From: Novisyntrophococcus fermenticellae
Lineage (GTDB): Bacteria; Bacillota; Clostridia; Lachnospirales; Lachnospiraceae
Assembly (NCBI RefSeq): GCF_018866245.1
Contig: NZ_CP076458.1
Span: 2,666,001 to 2,730,000 of the forward strand
DNA: 64,000 nt
Direction: 5' to 3'
The notes beneath the pieces are model-generated. The model worked only from the letters and a program-made list of their open reading frames with translations, made no database searches and was not told where the DNA came from. Every line of letters starts with the position of its first letter. The stretch's first letter is position 1. Below are positions 36,445 through 44,986 of the stretch, in pieces. A program made the translations under genes and the position numbers.

Positions 36445-38295
36445 ATGTGCGGAATTGCAGGATTTTATAATCCAAGGGAGAATTATGAAAAAAGCCCCTT
36501 AAAGTGGAGACATATATTAAATGAAATGAATCGTGTACAGAAGCGGCGAGGCCCGGATGACGAAGGTATCTATCTGAAGCAGGGCTGTGGTCTGGCTCAT
36601 GTACGGTTATCAATTATCGATCTTATGACCGGGCACCAGCCGATGATCCGAAAGCAGGATTCGCGGGAATGCAGCATCGTATTTAATGGAGAAATCTACA
36701 ATATGCCGGAATTAAAAAAGGAACTTCAGGAAGAAGGTGCCAGGTTTGAAACCACAAGTGATACCGAAGTAATTTTAGCCGGATATATGCTGCATGGAAC
36801 AGACTATGTAAAAAAACTGAATGGAGTTTTTGCTATCGCGCTTTGGGATTCCAGGCTGAAACAGCTTTTTCTGTTCCGGGATCGTTTGGGAGTAAAGCCC
36901 TTGTTCTATACCATGGCGGGCGAAACCATTGTATTTTCCTCTGAGATTAAAGGACTGTTTCAATACCCCGGGATTTCACCTTCTCTGGATCAGGATGGAT
37001 TATGCGAAATTTTCGCTCTGGGTCCTGCCAAATTATACGGAAAGGGGGTCTTTCACGGAGTCTTAGAGGTCTTGCCGGGAGAGTCTCTTTGTATCGGAAG
37101 ACACGGCTGTAAACATGACTTCTACTGGAAGCTGGAAAGTCACCCCCATGAGGATTCTTTTGAAAAAACCGTGGAAAAAACCAGCTGGTTAGTGGAAGAT
37201 TCCATTAAAAAACAGATGCTTTCCGATATTCCCATCAGTACCTTCCTCTCGGGCGGTGTGGACAGCAGTCTGGTTACTGCCGTGTGTGCCAGAGAACTGA
37301 AAAAGCAGGGGAAAGTACTGAATACTTTTTCCTTTGATTTCAAGGATAACAGCAAATACTTTCAGTCCAACTCCTTCCAGCCCAGCGAAGACCGCCCCTG
37401 GGCTGAGAAAATGGCTGCTTATTCAGAAACAAGGCACCATTTTCTCGAATGCAGCAACACAGATATGATTGAGAATCTGTTTAAAGCAGTAGACGCCAGG
37501 GATCTTCCCAATATGGCGGATGTGGAGTCCTCTCTGCTCTACTTCTGTTCTCAGGTGGTAGACTACAATAAAGTGACCCTGACCGGAGAATGTGCGGACG
37601 AAATCTTCGGCGGCTATCCCTGGTTCCATAAAAAAGAGGCATTTGAGACCGACAGTTTTCCCTGGTCCATGGATATGGAACCACGGAAGGTTCTCCTGTC
37701 GGAAGATGTTATCCACGCCTTACCCCTGGATGAGTATGCCCACACCGCATACGAAAAGACCATTCATGAAACTCCGGTTCTGGAAGGGGAGTCCCGCGAG
37801 GAAAAACGCAGACGGGAAATCTCTTATCTAAATCTTCGATGGTTCATGGTGACACTTCTGGACCGCATGGACCGTACCAGCATGTATTCCGGTCTGGAAG
37901 CCAGGGTTCCGCTGGCCGATCATCGGATTGTGGAATATGTGTGGAATATCCCCTGGAGCATGAAATGTCCGGATGGAATCGTCAAAGGCCTCCTCCGTCA
38001 TGCCGGCGAAGGAATCGTTCCAAAAGAAGTCTTATGGAGAAGAAAGAGCCCGTATCCCAAAACTTATGATCCCTCCTATGAAAAAATACTGGGGAACCAA
38101 CTAAAGGAGGTATTGGCCGATCCTCAGGCACCGGTACGGCAATTCCTGGATTCTAAAAAAGTCCACGCATTTTTAAACAGCCCCTCCGATTATGGAAAAC
38201 CATTTTACGGGCAGCTGATGGCCGGACCGCAGATGCTGGCCTTTATGCTACAGGTAAATTACTGGCTGGAAAAATATAAAATACAAATTCTCTGA
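36445..38295 (+). CDS. asnB: Glutamine-hydrolysing asparagine synthetase (AsnO-like)
   Basis: 616 aa. The N-terminal Ntn glutaminase domain begins MCGIAGFYNP with Cys2 as nucleophile, and includes RRGPDDEG and VFNGEIYNMPEL. The C-terminal synthetase domain has the PPi-loop FLSGGVDSSLV and GECADEIFGGYPWF. The length and linkage to dpaAB resemble the B. subtilis sporulation paralogue AsnO rather than a housekeeping enzyme. Start spacing of 15 bp to dpaB suggests one operon; that its role is in sporulation is inference. Confidence 0.93.
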   Translation: MCGIAGFYNPRENYEKSPLKWRHILNEMNRVQKRRGPDDEGIYLKQGCGLAHVRLSIIDLMTGHQPMIRKQDSRECSIVFNGEIYNMPELKKELQEEGARFETTSDTEVILAGYMLHGTDYVKKLNGVFAIALWDSRLKQLFLFRDRLGVKPLFYTMAGETIVFSSEIKGLFQYPGISPSLDQDGLCEIFALGPAKLYGKGVFHGVLEVLPGESLCIGRHGCKHDFYWKLESHPHEDSFEKTVEKTSWLVEDSIKKQMLSDIPISTFLSGGVDSSLVTAVCARELKKQGKVLNTFSFDFKDNSKYFQSNSFQPSEDRPWAEKMAAYSETRHHFLECSNTDMIENLFKAVDARDLPNMADVESSLLYFCSQVVDYNKVTLTGECADEIFGGYPWFHKKEAFETDSFPWSMDMEPRKVLLSEDVIHALPLDEYAHTAYEKTIHETPVLEGESREEKRRREISYLNLRWFMVTLLDRMDRTSMYSGLEARVPLADHRIVEYVWNIPWSMKCPDGIVKGLLRHAGEGIVPKEVLWRRKSPYPKTYDPSYEKILGNQLKEVLADPQAPVRQFLDSKKVHAFLNSPSDYGKPFYGQLMAGPQMLAFMLQVNYWLEKYKIQIL

Positions 38296-38337
38296 TCCAT
38301 TTTTTACAGCAGTACCCTTTTATATCTTCCTCTTTGA

Positions 38338-38362
38338 TGATATGATACCAGTTATCATATCA
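38338..38362. promoter_or_regulatory. Perfect 10-5-10 palindrome over the plsY leader
   Basis: TGATATGATA (38338-38347), 5 nt, TATCATATCA (38353-38362), ending at the AGAAAGGAG ribosome binding site of plsY. It may be a repressor operator or an RNA hairpin limiting translation. No T run follows, so it is not a terminator. Confidence 0.55.
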
Positions 38363-38378
38363 GAAAGGAGCTGAACTT

Positions 38379-38975
38379 ATGTCACGTATCATCTGCCTTA
38401 TAGTAGGCTACGCTTTTGGAAACCTCCTGACCGCAGAGCTTGTAGTATGGATAAAGCTCAGGAAGCATCCCGAAGACCTGGGAAGCGGAAACCCCGGAAT
38501 GGCAAATGTTACCCGGCAGCTGGGTATATATGCCGGCATTCTGGTTTTGGCCGGAGATATTTTAAAAACAGTTCTTGCCTGCCTGCTCTGTAACCGGCTG
38601 TTCCCGCTGCCGCAAAACCTCTCCACCCTGTATGCCGGTCTGGGCGCTATCCTTGGACACAATTTCCCGGTCTGGAAACATTTTAAAGGGGGAAAAGGGG
38701 TTGCTGTCACCTGTATCCTTCTGGTTCTGTATTCTCCCCCCTGGGGACTTGCCGCCTGTATCATCGGATTACTCTTTATCCTTTTAACAGGTTATCTTCC
38801 TTTGGGAGCAGTAGTAATTCCCACTGCATTCCTGATTTACACCTTTCTTTCTTATGGAGCGGAAGTAATCCTCTTAATTCTGGCTGTCACGGTTTTAATG
38901 TTTGTCAAACATGCGCCCGGACTCCGCGATATCTCTCAGGGAACCTGCCCAAAAGTGAGCTTTTTCAGGCATTAA
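38379..38975 (+). CDS. plsY: Glycerol-3-phosphate acyltransferase PlsY family
   Basis: Membrane acyltransferase of 198 aa using acyl-phosphate to form lysophosphatidic acid. Family motifs are GSGNPGMANVTRQLG (normally GSGNxGxTNxxR), GHNFPVWKHFKGGKGVAV, and the late HAPGLRDISQGT. Five or so hydrophobic helices. It follows the spore gene run by 83 bp behind a palindrome; a second plsY elsewhere in the genome is likely but cannot be seen. Confidence 0.88.
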   Translation: MSRIICLIVGYAFGNLLTAELVVWIKLRKHPEDLGSGNPGMANVTRQLGIYAGILVLAGDILKTVLACLLCNRLFPLPQNLSTLYAGLGAILGHNFPVWKHFKGGKGVAVTCILLVLYSPPWGLAACIIGLLFILLTGYLPLGAVVIPTAFLIYTFLSYGAEVILLILAVTVLMFVKHAPGLRDISQGTCPKVSFFRH

Positions 38976-39030
38976 AAAACCGCTGTTTTTCGGAACAATT
39001 TGTTACAGTTCCAAAAAACAGCGGTTTTCT
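38973..39030. terminator. Bidirectional terminator between plsY and the ABC exporter
   Basis: AAAAACCGCTGTTTTT-c-GGAAC pairs with GTTCC-a-AAAAACAGCGGTTTT (38975-39028) with an 11-nt loop and T/A tracts on both sides. It lies between convergent genes. Confidence 0.9.
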
Positions 39031-39051
39031 TACTTTTTATATCAGTACTTC

Positions 39052-40104
39052 TTATTCCAGTTCAAACGCCCCTGTATAGAGCTGGTAATAAGTTCCTTTT
39101 TCGTTAATTAATTTTTCATGGTTTCCACGCTCTATGATGCGGCCGTGATCCAATACCATAATTACATCAGAGTTCTTTACTGTTGAAAGCCTGTGGGCAA
39201 TTACAAATACCGTCCTGCCCTCCATCAGGGCATCCATCCCACGCTGTACGATTGCTTCGGTACGTGTATCGATGGACGATGTGGCTTCATCCAATATCAT
39301 AACCGGGGGATCTGCAACAGCGGCACGGCTGATTGCCAGCAGCTGACGCTGTCCCTGAGACAGATTTGCCCCATTTCCTGTAAGCATGGTCTGATAACCT
39401 TCCGGAAGACGGGTAATAAAGTCATGTGCCCCGGCAAGTTTTGCAGCGTCCATACACGCTTCATCTGTAGCATCCAGCTTTCCATAACGGATATTATCCA
39501 TTACGGTTCCCGTAAACAGATTTGTATCCTGCAGAACAATTCCAAGAGAACGCCTGAGATCACTTTTCCTGATCTTATTGATATTGATCCCGTCATATCT
39601 TATCTTTCCATCTGCAATGTCGTAGAAACGGTTCAACAGATTCGTAATTGTTGTCTTGCCTGCACCGGTTGCTCCTACAAAAGCAACTTTATTACCGGGC
39701 TCCGCATAAAGGGTAATATCCTGAAGAACTGTCTTTCCCTCTTCGTAGGCAAAATCTACATTGATAAGTCTTACATCCCCGGTGAGTCTGGTATAAGTCA
39801 ACGTACCATCCTGATGCGGATGCTTCCATGCCCAGAGTCCTGTACGCTCTTCACACTCCACAAGCTCACCGTTCACTTCCCTGACATTGACCAGTGTCAC
39901 ATATCCGTGATCCTCTTCTGCCGGTTCATCCAGCAGATCAAAAATCCGCTGTGCACCTGCAAGACCCATCACCACTGAATTTACCTGATTGGACACCTGA
40001 TTTACATTGCCTGCAAACTGCTTCGTCATATTCAGAAAGGGAACCAGTACGCTGATACCCAGCGACAGCCCCGACAGGCTTACATTCGGCACATGAGCGA
40101 GCAT
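39052..40104 (-). pseudogene. ABC exporter half (C-terminal part with ATPase), separated by a frameshift
   Basis: 350 codons containing the last membrane helices and a complete, canonical nucleotide-binding domain: Walker A VGATGAGKTTI, Q-loop VLQDTNLF, signature LSQGQRQLLAIS, Walker B VMILDEATSSID and H-loop IAHRLST. The N-terminal half is in another frame (40104-40940). Reading eight rather than seven Gs at the C run 40110-40116 would give a continuous protein of about 625 aa through VALVGGALMLAHV. The domain looks intact, so the break is either recent, variable or a sequencing error. Partner of the exporter at 40930-42675. Confidence 0.8.
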
Positions 40105-40940
40105 CAGGGCCCCCCCACCAGTGCAACAATTACATAGAGTACATTCCCTATATTCATAATTATAGGAGCCAGCATGTTTGCATAGGAATGGGCTTGTCTG
40201 GATTCTTCATATAACTGGTCATTAATCTTGTCAAAGTCATCCATACACGCTTCTTCATGACAGAAAACCTTAACTACCTTCTGACCATTCATGATTTCTT
40301 CCACATATCCCTCTTCTTTACCCAGCTGATTCTGCTGTCTAAAGAAATATTTGGCCGATCCACCTCCAACTTTCCTGGTTACAAGCATCATGATAACCAC
40401 GCCGGCCAGAATCACTATGGCAAGCCACAGTGAAAAATAAATCATGATAATAAATACGGAAATTACCGTGACCGCAGAAATCATCAACTGGGGAAAGCTC
40501 TGTGAAATCATCTGCCGCAGTGTATCAATATCATTCGTATAATGGCTCATGATATCGCCATGATTATGTGTATCAAAATATTTCACAGGTAAATTCTGCA
40601 TCCCGGAGAACATCTTCACACGGAACTTTTTCAGTGAACCCTGTGTAATCAGCGCCATCATCTGATTATACGCCAGACCTGATAACAGTGATAAGACGTA
40701 AAGTACAACCAGTATAGAAACATAGGAAAATATTTTTTCCCCGACTGCGCTCCAGTCACCGCTCTTCCAGCTTGCTTCCACGAGTGCAATTACCTTCTGC
40801 ATAAAAAGTGCAGGTATAGCTCCGACAACCGCACTGAACAGAATACAGAAAATTGTCAGCGGCACCATGACAGGATAGAATTCCAGCAAAGTTTTAATCA
40901 CCCGCAAGGTCGTCCCCTTTTTAATTACTCTACGCTTCAT
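40104..40940 (-). pseudogene. ABC exporter half (N-terminal membrane part), frameshifted
   Basis: The membrane domain of the same exporter, with about five hydrophobic helices and the family segment FRVKMFSGMQNLPVKYFDTHNHGDIMSHYTNDID. It ends VALVGGP then stop at the G-run frameshift. ATG at 40940 is chosen (AGGTG 7 nt upstream), overlapping the preceding exporter gene by 11 bp. A YvcC/BmrA-like heterodimeric multidrug-type exporter is the likely function of the intact product. Confidence 0.8.
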
Positions 40941-42675
40941 CGTTATCACCTGCCTTATTTTGGGATTCGTAGATTTCCCTGTAAATATCATTTGCTGCTA
41001 TCAACTCTTTATGTGTTCCAATCGCGTTTATACTTCCACCCTCCATTACAATAATACGGTCCGCATCCTGTACAGATGAAATACGTTGTGCAATGATTAT
41101 CTTGGTCGTATCAGGAATAAACTCACGCAGTGCCTTACGAATCATCGCATCTGTCTTCGTATCAACTGCGCTTGTTGAATCATCCAAAATCAATATCTTA
41201 GGCTTCTTCAGCAATGCCCTCGCAATACACAGTCTCTGCTTCTGACCGCCGGAGACATTTGCCCCGCCCTGTTCAATGTAAGTATCATACTTTCCGGGAA
41301 ACTGCATGATAAATTCATCCGCATGTGCCAATTTACATGCCTGAATCATTTCTTCATCCGTAGCGTCTTTATTTCCCCAGCGGAGATTTTCTTTAATGGT
41401 TCCTGAAAATAAGATATTCTTCTGCAAAACGACAGAGACCTGATTTCTTAAGGTGTCCAGATCATATTGCTTTACGTCTGCACCGCCCACCTTTATGTTG
41501 CCTTCCGTCACATCGTACAGACGTGAAATCAGCTGAATAAGTGTGGATTTCGAAGATCCGGTTCCACCGATAATACCAATTGTCTCACCTGATCTTATAT
41601 GAAGGTTGATATCGGCCAGAGCCATTCGCTCTGCTCTTTTTGAATATTTAAAGCTTACATTATTAAAGTCAATTGATCCATCCTCGACCTCGTAAAGAGG
41701 ATTCTCCGGATTCGAAAGTGTACTTTCTTCCTTTAAAATTTCTACAATACGTTTGCCGGATTCTTCTGCCATGGTTATCATAACAAAAACCATCGAAAGC
41801 ATCATCAGATTTTGCAATATCATGAAATTATAGGTAAGCAACGCAGAGAACTGCCCCACATCCAGATCTATTCCTCTGGAAGTAATGATTGTATAAGACC
41901 CAAAAGTCAGAACGAAGATCATAACGACATAGACGCAAAACTGCATCATCGGACCGTTAAATGCCAGTATGCGCTCTGCACGGGTAAAGTCGTTGCTGAT
42001 ATCCTGCGCACTGCTTTCAAATTTCTCTTTTTCAAAGTCCTCACGAACATAGGATTTTACAACTCTCACGCCTTTTATATTCTCCTGTATGTAGCTGTTG
42101 AGATTATCGTACTTCTTAAATACCCGCTTAAACAATGGCATTACCTTATGAATGACAAAGAACAGTCCAAAACCCAGAAATGGTGCCACAACCAGGAAGA
42201 TAAGTGCCATCCTTCCACCCATAATAAATGCCATAACAAAGGCAAAGATGATCATAAACGGAGACCGGATGGCCGCACGGATAATCATCATATACGCATT
42301 CTGCACATTCGTGACGTCTGTAGTAAGGCGGGTTACCAGTGAAGATGTAGAAAATTTGTCGATATTTTCAAAAGAATAACTCTGTATCTTTTGGAACATA
42401 TCTTTTCTGAGATTTTTGGCAAGACCACAGGAGGCCGTAGCGCAGGCAGAACCCGCCCAGGCGCCGAACAGGAGAGAAAGTCCTGCCATGATCACCAGTA
42501 TAATTCCGTATTGCAAAATTACCTGCAGCTCACATCCTTCTTTAATCTGATTCACCAGGCTGGCAATGACGAAAGGTATGATGCATTCCAACACTACCTC
42601 CACGGAAACCAGCAATGGAGTTGCAATCGAACTTTTTTTGTATTCTCTGATACTTTTAGCAAGCTCTTTCCACAT
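40930..42675 (-). CDS. ABC exporter subunit with a degenerate ATP site
   Basis: About 581 aa: a six-helix membrane domain (about 1-310), then an ATPase domain. Walker A reads GGTGSSKST, with Ser in place of the usual Gly before Lys. Walker B ends ILILDDSTSAVD, with Asp instead of the catalytic Glu. The signature VSGGQKQR is canonical. This fits the non-catalytic half of a heterodimeric exporter whose partner (39052-40940) has the canonical Glu. ATG at 42675 has AGAGG 8 nt upstream. The pair follows the MobA/ModE-like regulator gene. Substrate unknown; drug or peptide export is the usual role. Confidence 0.9.
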   Translation of the reverse strand: MWKELAKSIREYKKSSIATPLLVSVEVVLECIIPFVIASLVNQIKEGCELQVILQYGIILVIMAGLSLLFGAWAGSACATASCGLAKNLRKDMFQKIQSYSFENIDKFSTSSLVTRLTTDVTNVQNAYMMIIRAAIRSPFMIIFAFVMAFIMGGRMALIFLVVAPFLGFGLFFVIHKVMPLFKRVFKKYDNLNSYIQENIKGVRVVKSYVREDFEKEKFESSAQDISNDFTRAERILAFNGPMMQFCVYVVMIFVLTFGSYTIITSRGIDLDVGQFSALLTYNFMILQNLMMLSMVFVMITMAEESGKRIVEILKEESTLSNPENPLYEVEDGSIDFNNVSFKYSKRAERMALADINLHIRSGETIGIIGGTGSSKSTLIQLISRLYDVTEGNIKVGGADVKQYDLDTLRNQVSVVLQKNILFSGTIKENLRWGNKDATDEEMIQACKLAHADEFIMQFPGKYDTYIEQGGANVSGGQKQRLCIARALLKKPKILILDDSTSAVDTKTDAMIRKALREFIPDTTKIIIAQRISSVQDADRIIVMEGGSINAIGTHKELIAANDIYREIYESQNKAGDNDEA

Positions 42676-42714
42676 AATAGTTACCTCTTTCTTTTGATTC
42701 AATTTCAAGATAAT

Positions 42715-42759
42715 ACAACGAGATGCACTTATCATCTGATGATAAATACAACTCGTTGT
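42715..42759. promoter_or_regulatory. Nested palindrome upstream of the ABC exporter operon
   Basis: Outer arms ACAACGAG (42715-42722) and CTCGTTGT (42752-42759) enclose a 17-bp palindrome TTATCATCTGATGATAA (42729-42745). It lies between the regulator gene and the exporter gene start at 42675. It could be an operator, or a terminator for the regulator with only a plus-strand T run. Confidence 0.5.
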
Positions 42760-42841
42760 TTTTCGTCTTCTCTGACATACAGTTGGATTCTTCAGCAACT
42801 GATGTCGCTATATACAATTCTATCACCGCAAATTTCATATG

Positions 42842-43765
42842 TCAAGGTACCTCAAAGAAATACTCCTTAAAAATATCCTCTGCGTATTCTCTCACTTTTT
42901 TCTCATACTCCTGATAACGCTTCAGGAGATCGGCACCTTTCGTTGTCAGGGTGGTGGAGCCTCCTGTCTCTCCTCCCGTCTTTCTTATGACCACCTCATA
43001 TCCCAATTGTTTTTCCATGATTTCAAGCATCCCACGGCCTTTACTGTAGGAAATGCCCATATATTCACACGTCATCCTAAGTGACCCGTTCTCATTCAGT
43101 AAGGAAAGAAGCTGCCTTGTACCAGGTCCCAAAAATGGCATTTCTTTTCCAATACGGACCCTTACTTCGGGATGCAATTCATTCAGACTATGATTCATCA
43201 GCGCATCCTGAAATTTCTCATTGCTCGTCTCATAAACCACGACCCCACTGTCTCCGACTTCAACCTTTTTGATTTCATACTCCAGACTTTTCACGGCACC
43301 GACAAGCCCTTGCCCTCCCTCGTAAGACAAAATCTCCGGTATTGCCTTCGCATTAATGCGTATGGGATGTCCGGATATTTCCCGGCTCATGGGAATAGTA
43401 ATCATTTCGTGAGATTCTTCCAGTTTCTTTATTGTATCCGCGGTGAACAAAGGAACATTTGAAGGCATGATAAAAAGGCCGTCCACCTTGGACTGCAGAT
43501 ATTGAAGTCCTAATTTTACAAAGCTAAACATATCAGTTTCTTTGTCTTTAATTTCAGCGGGAATAAATGTAATGCATTGCCGGGAAATTTCTTTTTTCAA
43601 GATATCCTCGCGATTGGAAATAATATAGATGTCCTCAACTCCCGCACGTTGGAATGTTAATACGATTCGCTGAATAGCCGAAATCGTCCCAATCTTTTTC
43701 AGTGCACCGATTCGGTTGACCGGCTCTTCTTTTATAATAGAAGCAATAAGGGCACTTGTTTTCAT
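42842..43765 (-). CDS. Regulator with degenerate MobA-like nucleotidyltransferase domain and ModE-like helix-turn-helix
   Basis: 307 aa. Residues 1 to about 195 resemble the MobA-like NTP transferase fold, but the usual GGxSxRMGxxK loop is replaced by ASIIKEEPVNRIGALKK, and the metal aspartate of the PxDxPL motif is Asn (MPSNVPLF). Catalysis is therefore doubtful. Residues about 205-300 form a ModE/LysR-type winged helix (GPGTRQLLSLLNENGSLRMTCEYMGISYSKGRGMLE). Related fusions occur beside molybdenum hydroxylase genes; none is near here. It stands just upstream of the ABC exporter pair, which it may control. Promoter TTGTCT-17-TATGAT at 43804-43832. Confidence 0.75.
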   Translation of the reverse strand: MKTSALIASIIKEEPVNRIGALKKIGTISAIQRIVLTFQRAGVEDIYIISNREDILKKEISRQCITFIPAEIKDKETDMFSFVKLGLQYLQSKVDGLFIMPSNVPLFTADTIKKLEESHEMITIPMSREISGHPIRINAKAIPEILSYEGGQGLVGAVKSLEYEIKKVEVGDSGVVVYETSNEKFQDALMNHSLNELHPEVRVRIGKEMPFLGPGTRQLLSLLNENGSLRMTCEYMGISYSKGRGMLEIMEKQLGYEVVIRKTGGETGGSTTLTTKGADLLKRYQEYEKKVREYAEDIFKEYFFEVP

Positions 43766-43837
43766 ATATTCTTTTATCTCTCTTCTCTGGTTTTGCTAAT
43801 TGTATCATAGCATAAAACCTTAACAGAGACAATTAGA

Positions 43838-43871
43838 GAAAAAACAAGGGAACACCAACGGCATTCCCTTT
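43838..43871 (-). terminator. Terminator of the tetritol catabolic operon
   Basis: AAGGGAA (43846-43852) pairs with TTCCCTT (43864-43870); on the minus strand it is followed closely by six Ts. It lies just downstream of the RpiB-like gene. Confidence 0.8.
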
Positions 43872-43878
43872 CATGTAT

Positions 43879-44334
43879 CTATATTTGATTATGTTCCCGT
43901 TCCAGCTCCATGATACGTTCGACCTTCTTTGCTGAGCCTCCACCTGCAAACTCGCAGCCAAGCCAGATATCTACCAGATATTTTGCAAGCTCTACGCCGA
44001 TAACCCGCTCTCCCATACACATAATCTGTGCATTGTTACTTTTTCTTGAACGCTCCGCTGAAAAGGGATCGTGACACACTGCTGCTCTGATTCCGGGTAC
44101 CTTATTCGCGCAAATCGCCATTCCGATTCCGGTTCCGCATACAAGAATTCCCCTGTCAAAATTTCCTTTTTTCACTTCATCTGCCACTTTATATGCTACA
44201 TCAGGATACAGAACAACCTCTCCTTTGGCAGCCCCGAAGTCCTGATATTCAATACGATCCTTCATATCCAGATGCCGCATGATTTCTACTTTCAAGCTGT
44301 AAGCGGCTTCGTCACAGCCAATCGCTATCTTCAT
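43879..44334 (-). CDS. RpiB/LacA/LacB-family sugar-phosphate isomerase, probable erythrulose-4-phosphate isomerase
   Basis: 151-aa cytoplasmic aldose-ketose isomerase. The N-terminal IAIGCDEAAYSLK and the active-site loop GILVCGTGIGMAICANKVPGIRAAVC contain the family cysteine and anion hole; NNAQIMCMGERVIG follows. With a tetritol dehydrogenase and an erythrulose-type kinase in the same operon, it most likely converts D-erythrulose 4-phosphate to D-erythrose 4-phosphate, as DerI/EryI do. Ribose-5-phosphate isomerisation remains possible. Confidence 0.82.
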   Translation of the reverse strand: MKIAIGCDEAAYSLKVEIMRHLDMKDRIEYQDFGAAKGEVVLYPDVAYKVADEVKKGNFDRGILVCGTGIGMAICANKVPGIRAAVCHDPFSAERSRKSNNAQIMCMGERVIGVELAKYLVDIWLGCEFAGGGSAKKVERIMELEREHNQI

Positions 44335-44348
44335 CTGCTTATTCCTTT

Positions 44349-44975
44349 CTACAATCGTTCTATGATTCCGTCCGCCATAGCAGTAAGTATGATGCAGCAG
44401 GAAACGGCACCTGCATCAAGAACACCTTTTGAACGCTCGCCCAGACGACTGGAACGTCCGAATCTGGCAGCCATATCCTTTGTGGAATCCCTTCCTTTTG
44501 CTGCAGCTGTTTTCATCATCTGCAATGCAGTTAGAAAATCCTCTTCATTTTGAAGTGCTTCCACTGCAGGTGTCAGGGTGTCCATCAAAGTTTTGTCTCC
44601 GACTCGTGCCTCTACAATCTCACATAAACCATCCATGCCGGCCTGCAGCATGATGCTCAGTTCTTTGCTGCCGATTTCATCGAATTTTTCTCCAGCTTCT
44701 CCGGCATCCATAAAAATCGTTCCATAAATAGGGCCCATAGATCCGCCAATTTCAGAAAAGAGGATATTTCCCAATTCATACAGACCCTTTGAAAAAGTGA
44801 ACTCCTTATCAGCAAATCGCTTTTCAAATAGAGTGAAGCCTTTATTCATGTTCATGCCATGATCCCCATCACCAATCAGGCCGTCGACTTCACCCAGATA
44901 TGCTTTATTGTCCTGGATTGCTTTCACTATGTTCAGCACCACACTTTTCCCATCTTTATTTCTGAAAATACTCAT
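44349..44975 (-). CDS. DhaL-like kinase subunit (ADP/ATP-binding)
   Basis: 208 aa, all-helical phosphatase/kinase domain that carries the nucleotide for the DhaK-like partner. The Mg-binding loop is VDGLIGDGDHGMNMNKGF (residues 30-47), then GGSMGPIYGTIF and GRSSRLGERSKGVLDAGAVSC. GGAG precedes the ATG. No DhaM phosphotransfer protein is seen, so whether it uses ATP or PTS phosphate is open. Confidence 0.88.
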   Translation of the reverse strand: MSIFRNKDGKSVVLNIVKAIQDNKAYLGEVDGLIGDGDHGMNMNKGFTLFEKRFADKEFTFSKGLYELGNILFSEIGGSMGPIYGTIFMDAGEAGEKFDEIGSKELSIMLQAGMDGLCEIVEARVGDKTLMDTLTPAVEALQNEEDFLTALQMMKTAAAKGRDSTKDMAARFGRSSRLGERSKGVLDAGAVSCCIILTAMADGIIERL

Positions 44976-44986
44976 ATTCGCTCCTT

